Shown: one piece after another, positions 16,215 through 24,582 of the stretch
Position numbering within the stretch: position 1 is the stretch's first letter
Layout: every line of letters starts with the position of its first letter
DNA from: Clostridiales bacterium
GTDB lineage: Bacteria; Bacillota; Clostridia; Christensenellales; UBA1242
DNA length: 39,399 nt
Assembly: GCA_015069335.1 (NCBI GenBank)
Contig: SVIU01000008.1
Location: forward strand, 1 to 39,399
Direction: 5' to 3'
The notes under the pieces: model-generated
Databases searched by the model: none
The model's input: only the letters and a program-made list of their open reading frames with translations
What the model was told of the DNA's origin: nothing
Position numbers and translations under genes: made by a program

Positions 16215-18374
16215 ATGGACATAATTGAACAACTAAGTATGGAATTTAAACTTAAAAAAGAATACGCAAAAAACATAATAGAACTTTTAGACGCAGGCGA
16301 CACAATCCCATTTATTGCGCGTTATCGTAAAGAAATGCATGGTTCTTGTGATGACCAAGTTTTAAGAGAATTTTCTGATAGACTAAATTACTTAAGAAAC
16401 TTGCAAAAGCGTAAAGAAGAAGTAGAAAATTCTATTCGCGAGCAAGAAAAATGGACAGAAGAATTAGAACAAAAATTAAAAAAAGCAAAAACTTTAACCG
16501 AAGTTGAAGATATTTATCGTCCATACAAGCCAAAAAGAAAAACTCGTGCAAGTGTTGCAATTGCAAAAGGATTAGAGCCACTAGCAGATGTTATTCAAGC
16601 ACAAACAACAACCGAAGATTTGCTCACCCTTGCAGGCGAGTATGTTGGCGAAGAAAAAGAAGTTAATTCTCCAGAAGAAGCCTTGCAAGGCGCACAAGAC
16701 ATTATTGCCGAGCGCATTTCTGACGATAGCGAACTTCGCAAAACCATGCGTGAAGTTATAAAAAATTTTGCCTTTATTCATTCAACCTTGGTAGAAAAAG
16801 AGGGCAACGAAGTTTATGAAATGTATGCCGACCACAACGAGCAGGTTAAAAACATTCCAAGCCATAGAATACTCGCAATCAATCGTGGCGAAAAAGATGA
16901 GTGCTTAAAAGTTGCCATAGAACTAGACGAAAATGTTGCACTTGAAGAAATCAAAAAAGCCTACATAATAGAAGGCTCAACAACACAAGAGGTTATGGAA
17001 ACGGTTATTGCCGACAGCTATAAACGTTTGCTTTTCCCAAGCTTAGAAAACGAGTGCAGAACCGAACTCACCGATTTTGCCAGCGAGCAAGCAATCAAAA
17101 TGTTTGAAGTAAACTTAAAACCACTTCTTCTTCAATCACCGTTAAAAAACAATGTAATTATGGGCTTTGACCCGGGTTATAGAATGGGTTGTAAAGTTGC
17201 AATCATAGACGACCACGGCGAAGTTTTGGACACAACAGTTGTGTATCCAACACCACCCTTCAACAAAACCGAAGAAAGTTTAGAAAAACTTAAAAAATTG
17301 GTAGAAAAACACAAAGTTGACATTGTTGCAGTAGGCAACGGAACAGCAAGCAAAGAAAGTGAAATTTTTATTTGCGAACTTATTAAACAAGTAAATAGAC
17401 CACTTAACTATGCAATGGTAAACGAAGCAGGTGCATCAGTTTATTCAGCGAGCAAGTTGGGTGCAGAAGAATTCCCAGACTATGATGTAAATTTAAGAAG
17501 TGCCGTTTCTATTGCAAGACGTTTGCAAGACCCACTTGCCGAACTTATTAAAATTGATGTTAAATCAATTGGTGTTGGTCAATATCAACACGATATGCCA
17601 CAAAAACGCTTAACTGATGTTTTAACAGGCGTTGTAGAAGACTGTGTTAACAGCGTTGGTGTGGACCTTAACACAGCAAGCCCAAGTTTGCTTTCTTATG
17701 TTTCAGGCCTTAATGGTTCAATTGCAAAAAACATTGTAGAATACCGTAAAGAAATCAATCAATTCACCTCAAGAGAACAACTTTTAAAAGTTAAAAAACT
17801 TGGACCAAAAGCCTACGAGCAATGCGCTGGTTTCCTAAGAATTGTTGACGGCGAAAACGTGCTAGATAACACCGCCGTTCACCCTGAAAGTTACGAAAGC
17901 GCACAAAAACTTTTAAAACTTTTCAATTTAAATGACCAAGACGTAAAAGACGGCAACCTAGAAACTCTTGCCAGCCTTGTAAAACTTAAAGGTGAAGAAA
18001 AGGTTGCAACCGAAATTGGTGTTGGTGTTCCAACTCTTGTTGACATGGTTAAAGAACTTTCAAAACCAGGCCGTGATATTCGTGAAGATATGCCAAAACC
18101 AGTTTTAAGAGCCGAACTTTTAAGCCTAGAAAACCTTAAAGAAGGTATGGTAATCAAAGGCACAGTGCGAAACGTTATTGACTTTGGTGCATTTGTAGAT
18201 ATTGGTGTTCACCAAGACGGCCTTGTTCATATTTCTCAAATTTCAAATAAATATATCAAACATCCATCCGACGCCTTAAAAGTTGGACAACAACTAAATG
18301 TTAAGGTTATTGGTGTTGACGTTAAAAAGAAAAGAATTCAACTGACAATAAAGGATTGCCCACAAAACGACTAG
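16215..18374 (+). CDS. tex: Tex family RNA-binding protein
   Basis: 719 residues from this start. Tex is a nucleic-acid-binding protein with a YqgF/RNase H-like domain, helix-hairpin-helix motifs and a C-terminal S1 domain. Recognisable parts: TIPFIARYRKEMHGSCDD, EDIYRPYKPKRKTRA, YqgF-like MGFDPGYRMGCKVA, HhH GVDLNTASPSLLSYVSGL, and S1 GTVRNVIDFGAFVDIGVHQD with VHISQIS. The ATG at 16215 has GGA seven bases upstream and gives the family N-terminus; the GTG at 16113 lies inside repeat A4. The stop is within a strong palindrome. Tex is linked to transcription and RNA surveillance, but its precise role is unsettled. Confidence 0.93.
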   Translation: MDIIEQLSMEFKLKKEYAKNIIELLDAGDTIPFIARYRKEMHGSCDDQVLREFSDRLNYLRNLQKRKEEVENSIREQEKWTEELEQKLKKAKTLTEVEDIYRPYKPKRKTRASVAIAKGLEPLADVIQAQTTTEDLLTLAGEYVGEEKEVNSPEEALQGAQDIIAERISDDSELRKTMREVIKNFAFIHSTLVEKEGNEVYEMYADHNEQVKNIPSHRILAINRGEKDECLKVAIELDENVALEEIKKAYIIEGSTTQEVMETVIADSYKRLLFPSLENECRTELTDFASEQAIKMFEVNLKPLLLQSPLKNNVIMGFDPGYRMGCKVAIIDDHGEVLDTTVVYPTPPFNKTEESLEKLKKLVEKHKVDIVAVGNGTASKESEIFICELIKQVNRPLNYAMVNEAGASVYSASKLGAEEFPDYDVNLRSAVSIARRLQDPLAELIKIDVKSIGVGQYQHDMPQKRLTDVLTGVVEDCVNSVGVDLNTASPSLLSYVSGLNGSIAKNIVEYRKEINQFTSREQLLKVKKLGPKAYEQCAGFLRIVDGENVLDNTAVHPESYESAQKLLKLFNLNDQDVKDGNLETLASLVKLKGEEKVATEIGVGVPTLVDMVKELSKPGRDIREDMPKPVLRAELLSLENLKEGMVIKGTVRNVIDFGAFVDIGVHQDGLVHISQISNKYIKHPSDALKVGQQLNVKVIGVDVKKKRIQLTIKDCPQND

Positions 18375-18393
18375 ACCTGCAAGGTCTAGTCGT
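18367..18393 (+). repeat. palindrome spanning the tex stop codon
   Basis: ACGACTAGACCT, loop GCA, AGGTCTAGTCGT: a perfect 12-bp stem containing the TAG stop, with no T tract. A second hairpin GCGTTTC-TTC-GAAACGC (18409-18425) follows, like the TTTC/GAAA hairpins after rsmE and yebC. Confidence 0.85.
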
Positions 18394-18474
18394 GACTAAA
18401 AACTAAAGGCGTTTCTTCGAAACGCACGAAAAGAGAAAAGTGAAGGATTATTTTAAAAATATTACAACTTTAAA

Positions 18475-18544
18475 GCCTCCCTTGCGACCCAGGGAGGTGG
18501 CCAATGAAGCGAAGTAAAGCGAGCGAAATTGACGGAGGGGTTGT
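18475..18544 (+). repeat. family C hairpin repeat, copy C1
   Basis: GCCTCCCTTGCGACC, AGGGAGGTGGC, a core built on aatgaagcgaag...gcgagcg...att, then GACGGAGGGGTTGT. A shorter inverted unit (CCCCCTTTACACAAAGGGG, 18561-18579) follows on the other strand, the same pairing as at 33156-33285. Confidence 0.85.
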
Positions 18545-18654
18545 AAAAACAAGATATCGGCCCCCTTTACACAAAGGGGTCTTAAAATTGACAACCATTA
18601 TTCATTTAAAAATCACAAGAGCCAAACTTATAGAATTAAAACAAAGGAGCAATC

Positions 18655-19353
18655 GTGATTCGTTTAGACAAATTTTTAACCAACAACACAAATCTTTCTC
18701 GTAGTGAGTCGGTCAAGGCAATCAAAGCGGGCAGAGTAAAGATTGAAGGCTTAAACAAAGTTTTGCAAGACACAAAAATTGACGAGAGCTCGGCAGTTGT
18801 TTTTCTTGACGGCCAGCAAGTAGCATATCAAAAATTTGTTTACTTAATGCTCAACAAACCACTCGGTGTTGTGAGCGCAACAAACGATACACAGCACAAA
18901 ACGGTGCTAGACTTAGTGCCCGAGCAGTATAGCAAACATGGTTTGTTTCCAGTGGGCAGGCTCGATAAAGACACTTTGGGCCTTGTAATTCTCACCAACA
19001 ATGGGCAGGGCGCACACAAAGTGCTTTCACCTAAAAATCACGTAAAAAAAGTTTATAAATATGAGTGTGCTGACCCACTTTGCGAGCAAGATAAACAAAA
19101 AATAGAGCTGGGCATAACATTAAAAGATGGTTACACAACCAAACCTTGTAAAATAAAAATCACCACTGAAAAAAGTGGCGAAATAACTTTAACCGAGGGC
19201 AAATATCACGAAATCAAGCGTCTTTTTGGCTCAGTTGGGAACAAAATTACATATCTTGAAAGAATTTGTTTTGGTGGCATAACTCTCGACCCAAAACTAA
19301 ACCGTGGCGAGTTTAGACCATTAAATCAGCAAGAAATTAAAATATTTGAATAA
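18655..19353 (+). CDS. RsuA/RluB-family rRNA pseudouridine synthase
   Basis: 232 residues. An N-terminal S4 RNA-binding domain (IRLDKFLTNNTNLSRSES, 1-45) is followed by the RsuA-type catalytic domain. The catalytic Asp is D104 in VGRLDKDTLGLVILTN; LNKPLGVVSAT and EGKYHEIKRLFG are further family blocks. The start is a GTG with GGAG six bases upstream. RsuA acts on 16S rRNA; RluB/E/F act on 23S; the target here cannot be fixed by eye. Confidence 0.9.
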   Translation: MIRLDKFLTNNTNLSRSESVKAIKAGRVKIEGLNKVLQDTKIDESSAVVFLDGQQVAYQKFVYLMLNKPLGVVSATNDTQHKTVLDLVPEQYSKHGLFPVGRLDKDTLGLVILTNNGQGAHKVLSPKNHVKKVYKYECADPLCEQDKQKIELGITLKDGYTTKPCKIKITTEKSGEITLTEGKYHEIKRLFGSVGNKITYLERICFGGITLDPKLNRGEFRPLNQQEIKIFE

Positions 19354-19379
19354 AAAAACACCAAACGCAATGTTTGGTG
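19352..19379 (-). terminator. terminator half, minus-strand polarity
   Basis: CACCAAAC, GCAAT, GTTTGGTG with an A tract on its left, so it terminates leftward transcription. Its stem is identical to the hairpin at 19661-19681, which carries the T tract on its right. The two sit on either side of the A5/A6 repeat pair. Confidence 0.65.
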
Positions 19380-19438
19380 ATCAGCGTGTAGACAAATAGA
19401 AAAAGTTTACTAGAAATGAAAAAGCATTGCCTGATTTA

Positions 19439-19502
19439 GGCTCCCCCTACTTTAAGGGGGAGCTGTCGGCAATTAGCCGACTGAAGGGGTGTTTGTCCTA
19501 TT
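19439..19502 (+). repeat. family A hairpin repeat, copy A5
   Basis: GGCTCCCCCTACTTT, AAGGGGGAGCT, core GTCGGC-AATTA-GCCGAC, end TGAAGGGGTGTTTGTCCTATT. It faces A6 on the opposite strand about 32 bases away. Confidence 0.9.
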
Positions 19503-19534
19503 GAAGTTCTAAAAATTCCTTTATTTTCAAGCAG

Positions 19535-19594
19535 TCAAACACCCCCTACCGTCAGCCATACGGCTGCCACCTCCCCCTTAAGGTAGGGGGAGGC
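19535..19594 (-). repeat. family A hairpin repeat, copy A6 (inverted)
   Basis: Read on the minus strand: GCCTCCCCCTACC, AAGGGGGAGGTG, core GCAGCC-GTAT-GGCTGA, end GGGGGTGTTTGACT. It forms an inverted pair with A5, 3' ends facing. Confidence 0.9.
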
Positions 19595-19660
19595 TTTTCT
19601 AAAAAATGCCAATAGAAAAAGACAAACTAAGTAAAAATCATAGTTTGTCTTCAGCCTGAA

Positions 19661-19686
19661 CACCAAACAATACGTTTGGTGTTTTA
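19661..19686 (+). terminator. terminator half, plus-strand polarity
   Basis: CACCAAAC, AATAC, GTTTGGTG then TTTTATC. It would stop transcripts from the pseudouridine synthase side. A further hairpin GACAAACTA / TAGTTTGTC lies at 19621-19649. Confidence 0.65.
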
Positions 19687-19695
19687 TCTTTCAAA

Positions 19696-20223
19696 TTACA
19701 AAATCAAATCGTCATATTCTCTTTTAAATTGAGCATAAGCAGATTTAACCTCTGCAAAACAAGGTGAATTTTCTGTTATTGTTTCGCTGTTGCACATTTC
19801 AAAAACGGTTTTAAAATCAATAGTGCCGTTTAAATATTCCAAATTATCTCTAAAAGTTTTGCCTTTTAAGTTGTTTGGGTGGAACCAGGTGTAAATTGTT
19901 TGATAAGAAATTTGCACACTTTTTTTTCTCAAATCGTTGTTTTTTATAACTTTGATTGTTTCCAAAATATATGCTCTCATAAGTGGGTCATGAATGCTTT
20001 TGTCAATTTCTGCAAGAAAATTGTTATAAACCTTTAAATCGTTTAAATTGTAAGGGCTGTTTTTAACATTTTGACCTTTTAAACGCATAGATTCATAAGT
20101 ATATTTAAACAAAAAAGCTTGCATAATAATGTCATACATTTTTAATTTTTCTTTTTTGGTGTGTTCAACTGAAAGCACGTTTGGATCGTTTTCCGAAAAG
20201 TAAACAATAAATGGTTTAGCCAT
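19696..20223 (-). CDS. hypothetical protein
   Basis: 175 residues, unrecognised, soluble, helical and basic (KKEKLKMYDIIMQAFLFKY). The start MAKPFIVYFSE at 20223 is preferred over the longer frame to 20280 because AGGAGA lies seven bases before it and the promoter -10 lies within the longer reading. It diverges from the flippase gene. No domain is evident. Confidence 0.7.
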   Translation of the reverse strand: MAKPFIVYFSENDPNVLSVEHTKKEKLKMYDIIMQAFLFKYTYESMRLKGQNVKNSPYNLNDLKVYNNFLAEIDKSIHDPLMRAYILETIKVIKNNDLRKKSVQISYQTIYTWFHPNNLKGKTFRDNLEYLNGTIDFKTVFEMCNSETITENSPCFAEVKSAYAQFKREYDDLIL

Positions 20224-20245
20224 AAAATTTCTCCTATATATTAAT

Positions 20246-20274
20246 ATACTAACATAACAATAAATGCTTGTAAA
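20246..20274 (-). promoter_or_regulatory. sigma-A promoter of the 19696-20223 gene
   Basis: On the minus strand TTTACA (20269-20274), 17-base spacer, TAGTAT (20246-20251), then a leader with AGGAGA. Confidence 0.65.
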
Positions 20275-20329
20275 TACCAAATTTGCATAAATTTAAATAT
20301 TTTTTTTAAATAATCTCAAACTATAGCAT

Positions 20330-21859
20330 ATGGGAAGTATAAACATAAACGGAACTTTCACACTGTTTTTTGCAAACTTGGCGGGCAAATTTTTTGGCGC
20401 AATTTTCAGGTTTCCGCTTTCAAACATTTTGGGTGCAGAAGGAATGGGGCTTTATCAAATGGCATTTCCCATTTACTCGTTTTTGCTAACGCTTATCACT
20501 GGTGGCGTAGGCATTTTGCTAACCAAACAAATTGCACTTTTTAGGGCAAGGGGAGACCAACTTGCAGTTTACAAAGAATACAAACTTGGCAAAAATGTCA
20601 GTTTGTTTTTTGGCATAATTTGTTTTGCAATTTTAATGTTGCTTGCATTTCCAATTGCTTTGCTTCAAGGCAACACAAATGCAACAAGTGGGTATTTTGC
20701 CATTGCTCTTGGTTTTGTGTTTGCTTCACTGCTTGGAGCATATCGGGGCTACTATCAAGGCCATAACAATATGTTTCCTACGGCAATAAGTCAAATATTG
20801 GAGCAAATATTCAAACTTGTTTTTGGACTTTTGTTTGCAGGTTTATTTATTAAAATAAATACAAACCTTGGCGTGTTTGGTGCACTTTTGGGAATTTCGT
20901 TAAGTGAACTTTTTGCCTTTGCATACTTTGCAATAATAAACAAAAAACGCGTGCAAAAATTTAATATAAAACTAGAAAAAAAAGATTATACAATGTTCAT
21001 AAAAAGGCTTGCCCCAATAAGCGCAGCATATATGGTTTTGCCACTTAGTATGCTTGTTGATTCCTTTTTAATAATCAACCTTTTAAAAGGCTCGGGTTTT
21101 GTACAAGGCTATGCAACCAGCCTTTATGGTTTGCATTCGGGAATGATCTTGCCAATCATAAACTTGCCAAATGTTTTAATTTCGGCAATAGCACTTGCGG
21201 GCATTCCAAAAATTAGTTATAAAATTGCAAAAGGTGAGGATGTAAGGCCACTCTTGTCAAAAGGTTTCAAACTTGTACTTTTGTACATTTTGCCATGTAT
21301 GGCTGGGATATTTTTGCTTGCAAGACCAATCATTTCAAGCGTATTTATGTCGCTTTCGGCTCAGCAACTACAAATTGCAACAACACTTTTACGCCTTTCG
21401 GTTTTTGAAATGTTTTTTTTGTGTTTTGTAACAATTTCCAATTCTGTTTTGCAAGCAATGGGCAAAGCAAAAGTTTCTTTTGTTTCGCTTGCAATTGGTG
21501 TGGCAGTAAAAACAGTCTTAACAATTTTGCTTGTGTCAAATGAAAGTTTAAACATATACGGTTTGACACTAGCCAGCTTTGTTGGCTATGCAATTGCATC
21601 AATAATAAACCTAGTAAAAATAAGGCAAATTGCAAATTTTAGGTTGACATTTTTGCAAGTTTTCTCGCCGCTTTTTGCAAGCACTGTTATGTCTGCAATT
21701 ATTGTTTTATGTATGAACATATTTTCATATATCAACCTATTGCAATTGGCAATAATCATTTCAATTTCAATGGCAGTATATTTTGCCATAATGTTTATGC
21801 TTAAGCAAATACGCTTTAGTGATGTCAAAAATTTATTACAAAAAACATCAAAATTTTGA
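20330..21859 (+). CDS. MurJ/SpoVB-like lipid flippase (MOP superfamily)
   Basis: 509 residues, about 14 hydrophobic segments, with the family start (LFFANLAGKFFGAIFRFPLSNILGAEGMGLYQMAFPIY) typical of SpoVB/MurJ/RfbX-type flippases. SpoVB-like proteins in Firmicutes flip lipid-linked cell-wall precursors. The GAYRGYYQGHNNMFPTAISQ stretch is characteristic of the SpoVB subgroup. No ribosome site is visible before the ATG; TTGCAT (20283) with TTAAAT 17 bases on is a possible promoter. The TGA stop lies inside the -35 of the next gene. Substrate is not determined by sequence. Confidence 0.88.
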   Translation: MGSININGTFTLFFANLAGKFFGAIFRFPLSNILGAEGMGLYQMAFPIYSFLLTLITGGVGILLTKQIALFRARGDQLAVYKEYKLGKNVSLFFGIICFAILMLLAFPIALLQGNTNATSGYFAIALGFVFASLLGAYRGYYQGHNNMFPTAISQILEQIFKLVFGLLFAGLFIKINTNLGVFGALLGISLSELFAFAYFAIINKKRVQKFNIKLEKKDYTMFIKRLAPISAAYMVLPLSMLVDSFLIINLLKGSGFVQGYATSLYGLHSGMILPIINLPNVLISAIALAGIPKISYKIAKGEDVRPLLSKGFKLVLLYILPCMAGIFLLARPIISSVFMSLSAQQLQIATTLLRLSVFEMFFLCFVTISNSVLQAMGKAKVSFVSLAIGVAVKTVLTILLVSNESLNIYGLTLASFVGYAIASIINLVKIRQIANFRLTFLQVFSPLFASTVMSAIIVLCMNIFSYINLLQLAIIISISMAVYFAIMFMLKQIRFSDVKNLLQKTSKF

Positions 21860-21884
21860 CAATAAAAAATTTATCTTATAAAAT
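21856..21884 (+). promoter_or_regulatory. leaderless-type promoter of dus
   Basis: TTGACA (21856-21861), 17-base spacer, TAAAAT (21879-21884), six bases, ATG at 21891. The -35 hexamer contains the TGA stop of the flippase gene. No ribosome site precedes the ATG. Confidence 0.8.
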
Positions 21885-21890
21885 AACCCT

Positions 21891-22832
21891 ATGAAGATAG
21901 ACAATTTGCAACTTGGCAACATTTTTTTGGCACCACTCGCGGGGGTTAGCGAAGTGGGTTTTAGGCACGCATGCAAACTTGGTGGAGCAGACTTAACTTT
22001 TACTGAAATGGTTAGTAGTAAGGCCCTTAGTTACGAAAGCGAAAAAACAAAAGAACTTTTAATTACAAGCCAAATAGAAACACCAAAAGCGGTGCAAATT
22101 TTTGGTCACGAGCCAGAAGTTATGGCGCAGGCTTGCAAAAGGAAAGAACTGCAAAAGTTTGACATTATTGACATCAACTTTGGTTGCCCAGCACCAAAAA
22201 TTGTAAACAACGGTGATGGCTCGGCACTACTTAAAAATTTGCCACTTGTTAGGCAAATTGTTGAGTCGTGCGTTAAGGCAATAAATAAGCCAATTTCTTG
22301 CAAGTTTAGAAAAGGCTTTTTGGCAGAAGATAACATAGCGGTTGATATGGCAAAACTTTGCGAGGATGCTGGTGCAAAAATGCTAACAATTCATGGCAGA
22401 ACTCGCTCGCAGCAATATGCGGGGCAAGTGGATTACGAAACAATTGCAAAGGTCAAAGCAAGTGTAAAAATCCCCGTTGTTGGCAATGGTGATGTTGTTG
22501 ACGAGGCAACCTATAACAAAATGCTTTCAACAGGTGTTGACGCGGTTATGATTGGCCGTGGCGCACTGGGTGATCCAAACATATTTAATCGCCTAAAAGG
22601 TAGGCAGCAAATTGAAAAACTAGAACTCATTAAACAACATATTCAAATTTTAAGGCATAACTATGACGAGAGGTTTGTTAATGTCACCATGCGCAAACAT
22701 TTGCTTTGGTATGTTGCCGGCATAACCGGTGCAACCAAAATCAAACAACATATCGCCACCAGCGACAATTTGGATTATAGCCTAAGCTTAGTGGCTCAGT
22801 TGCTAAATCAAGCCGTATCAGGAAATTTTTAG
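21891..22832 (+). CDS. tRNA-dihydrouridine synthase (Dus)
   Basis: 313 residues, FMN enzyme that reduces uridine in the tRNA D-loop. Visible: APLAGVSEVGFR, the active-site Cys C99 in INFGCPAPK, GDGSALLKN, CKFRKGF, ITIHGRTRSQQYAGQ in slightly divergent form (LTIHGRTRSQQ), and the FMN-phosphate site VGNGDV with MIGRGALGDPNIF. DusB-like by overall pattern. The start is fixed by the promoter geometry. Confidence 0.93.
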   Translation: MKIDNLQLGNIFLAPLAGVSEVGFRHACKLGGADLTFTEMVSSKALSYESEKTKELLITSQIETPKAVQIFGHEPEVMAQACKRKELQKFDIIDINFGCPAPKIVNNGDGSALLKNLPLVRQIVESCVKAINKPISCKFRKGFLAEDNIAVDMAKLCEDAGAKMLTIHGRTRSQQYAGQVDYETIAKVKASVKIPVVGNGDVVDEATYNKMLSTGVDAVMIGRGALGDPNIFNRLKGRQQIEKLELIKQHIQILRHNYDERFVNVTMRKHLLWYVAGITGATKIKQHIATSDNLDYSLSLVAQLLNQAVSGNF

Positions 22833-22850
22833 AAATTTTTGTCAAACACT

Positions 22851-22878
22851 TTGACTTTTATATATTTTTCGTTATACT
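22851..22878 (+). promoter_or_regulatory. sigma-A promoter of yqzL-recO
   Basis: TTGACT (22851-22856), 16-base spacer, TATACT (22873-22878). It leaves a leader of about 120 bases before yqzL in which I see no clear structured element. Confidence 0.65.
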
Positions 22879-23007
22879 TGAGATATATAAACAAATTAAA
22901 TATGTTAAGCACAAAGTTAAACACTTTAATTCAGTTTGTAAATATTTTTTGGCAATCTGCATACAATATTTATGCAAGGGTTAAGCCAATTAAAAGGTAG
23001 GGTTTTT

Positions 23008-23166
23008 ATGAATAAAGATTTTGCTAGTGAAACATCAAAACTTGCTTGGGAATTGTTCAAACGCACAGGCCAAATTAATTATTACTGTCTTTATGCCAAT
23101 ATCGAAAACCCACCAGAATTGATCAGTGAAGAGCATTTTTCTCGCGATGACGGGTTAGAAAGGTAA
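23008..23166 (+). CDS. yqzL: YqzL-like small protein
   Basis: 52 residues. The core AWELFKRTGQINYYCLY matches the YqzL pattern (W..F..TG.I..Y), and yqzL normally lies immediately before recO, as here. The function is unknown. The start at 23008 is chosen because GGTAGGG lies five bases before it; the longer frame from 22972 has no ribosome site. Only four bases separate it from recO, so the two are cotranscribed. Confidence 0.75.
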   Translation: MNKDFASETSKLAWELFKRTGQINYYCLYANIENPPELISEEHFSRDDGLER

Positions 23167-23170
23167 AAAA

Positions 23171-23884
23171 ATGTTAGAAACAAAAGTAAAAGCCATTGTT
23201 GTGTCAAGCAAGGACTATAAAGAAAAAGACAAACTTGTTACGCTTTTTACACTAGAACAAGGCCTTGTAAATGTGCTTTTTAAAAGCGTAAAAAATTCAA
23301 ACGCAAAACTCAAGTCCGCCAAGGAACTTTTTTCCTTTGGCGATTTTATTTATGCCCAAGGCGTGTTTAACACAGTAACCTCGGCAGAAATAATCAGCAC
23401 ATTTTATGATATTACAAAAAACATACATAGTTATTATGCGGCATGCAACATTTTGACAATAATAAAAACAATTCTTCCTCAGGGCGAAACCAGCCCACAA
23501 CTTTTTGTGCAAACATTAAAGTGCTTGCAAATGCTAGAAGAAAATCAAATTAACCACACTTTGATATTAAACAAGTTTTTAATAAGTGTTTTTGAAGGCT
23601 TTGGTTACAAATTTGACCTTAATGCTTGCAACAATTGCGGAGTTAAGTTTTTGGGGCAAAGGTATATGAACCTTCGCTATGGCGACATCACTTGCGCAAG
23701 GTGCAGGGTAGGTGAGGTTGAAGAACTTTCGCCAGCAGTTTATTCAAGCCTAAGAATGCTTGCAATCACACCAACCGAACAACTTTCAACTTTAAAACTG
23801 CCAAATGATATAATCACTCAAATTTTTAACCTTTTAAGCAAAAACTTTGAAAAACGCTTTGGCACACTTTTGGACAATATATAG
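23171..23884 (+). CDS. recO: DNA repair protein RecO
   Basis: 237 residues. RecO acts with RecR to load RecA on SSB-coated DNA. The N-terminal OB-fold (ETKVKAIVVSSKDYKEKDKLVTLFT) is followed by a helical domain with a zinc site: C153 and C156 (ACNNCG), C175 and C178 (CARC). AAGG lies upstream of the ATG. The yqzL-recO order is typical of Firmicutes. Confidence 0.94.
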   Translation: MLETKVKAIVVSSKDYKEKDKLVTLFTLEQGLVNVLFKSVKNSNAKLKSAKELFSFGDFIYAQGVFNTVTSAEIISTFYDITKNIHSYYAACNILTIIKTILPQGETSPQLFVQTLKCLQMLEENQINHTLILNKFLISVFEGFGYKFDLNACNNCGVKFLGQRYMNLRYGDITCARCRVGEVEELSPAVYSSLRMLAITPTEQLSTLKLPNDIITQIFNLLSKNFEKRFGTLLDNI

Positions 23885-23934
23885 TCTAGCGTTTTATTGG
23901 ATGATATTTAAATCAAGGTATTATCGAGAATAAA

Positions 23935-24020
23935 GCGCCCCTGTGTAAGGGGAGCTGTCGGCGAAGCTGACTGAGGGGTTGTAAAAAACAACCCTTCCAC
24001 CGCAAGCGGTCCGCCTCCCC
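23935..24020. repeat. inverted pair of family A-like and family C-like repeats
   Basis: A plus-strand unit (23935-23982: GCGCCCCTGTG, AAGGGGAGCT, core GTCGGC-GAA-GCTGAC, end GAGGGGTTGT) faces a minus-strand unit (23988-24020: core CCGC-TT-GCGG, end GAAGGGTTGT). The two TTGT ends meet with five bases between them. Confidence 0.8.
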
Positions 24021-24022
24021 AT

Positions 24023-24136
24023 ACTCATATGGTAAGGAGCAGACCATTAAAAATGGCAAACAAGAAAAAGCCTACACCTACTCATATGGTAAGGAGCAGT
24101 CCCTTAAAAATGGCAAACAAGAAAAAGCCTCCCCCT
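24023..24136 (+). repeat. 57-bp tandem repeat, two units
   Basis: Units 24023-24079 and 24080-24136 share actcatatggtaaggagcag and aaaaatggcaaacaagaaaa with only a few differences. The end of the second unit runs into family A copy A7. I see no gene in it. Confidence 0.9.
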
Positions 24137-24189
24137 ACCTTAAGGGGGAGGTGGCAGCCGTATGGCTGACGGTAGGGGTGTTTGACCTT
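24127..24189 (+). repeat. family A hairpin repeat, copy A7
   Basis: GCCTCCCCCTACC, AAGGGGGAGGTG, core GCAGCC-GTAT-GGCTGA, end AGGGGTGTTTGACCTTA. The last bases overlap the stop codon of the DUF559 gene on the other strand. Confidence 0.9.
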
Positions 24190-24547
24190 ATTTATTTTTT
24201 AATAAATTATCCAAAAACAAACACACGCCCTCAAAATTTTTATTAATATCAATATTTTGAAATCTCACAACTCTAATTCCAATATTTTCAAAATATATAG
24301 TTCTTTCTTGGTCATATATTTTTGCGTCTTCGCTATAATGCTGTGAGCCATCCAATTCAATTATTAATTTCAAATCGTGGCAATAAAAATCTGCGACATA
24401 ATTACCAATAACTTTTTGCCTAACAAATTTTATTGGTAATTTATGCAAATAATCATACCATAAATGTTTTTCTTCTTTTGTCATATCTTTGCGGAGTTTT
24501 ATTGCGGTAGTTGTTAAATGGGTATTTCTTGTTATTCTTTTTTCCAT
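24188..24547 (-). CDS. DUF559 endonuclease-like protein
   Basis: 119 residues. The DUF559 family belongs to the PD-(D/E)XK/Vsr-like nuclease fold. Typical blocks: LRKDMTKEEKHLWYDYL, KFVRQKVIGNYVADFYC, LIIELDGSQHY (active-site-like Glu, Asp and Gln), and GIRVVRFQN. Biochemical function is not established for the family; a DNA-end or mismatch nuclease role is an inference from the fold. The gene lies between inverted family A repeats (A7 and A8), and the -35 of its promoter is inside A8. No Shine-Dalgarno sequence precedes the start. Confidence 0.87.
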   Translation of the reverse strand: MEKRITRNTHLTTTAIKLRKDMTKEEKHLWYDYLHKLPIKFVRQKVIGNYVADFYCHDLKLIIELDGSQHYSEDAKIYDQERTIYFENIGIRVVRFQNIDINKNFEGVCLFLDNLLKNK

Positions 24548-24553
24548 AGTAGT

Positions 24554-24582
24554 ATTTTATTAAATTCTAATCAAGAAGTCAA
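24554..24582 (-). promoter_or_regulatory. leaderless-type promoter of the DUF559 gene, -35 inside repeat A8
   Basis: On the minus strand TTGACT (24577-24582), 17-base spacer, TAAAAT (24554-24559), six bases, ATG (24545-24547). The TTGACT is the conserved GGTGTTTGAC end of family A repeat A8. Confidence 0.7.

Noticed and set aside
18504..18704. Open frame of 66 codons before the pseudouridine synthase
   Set aside because: It reads repeat C1 and overlaps the S4-domain start in another frame; no family resemblance.
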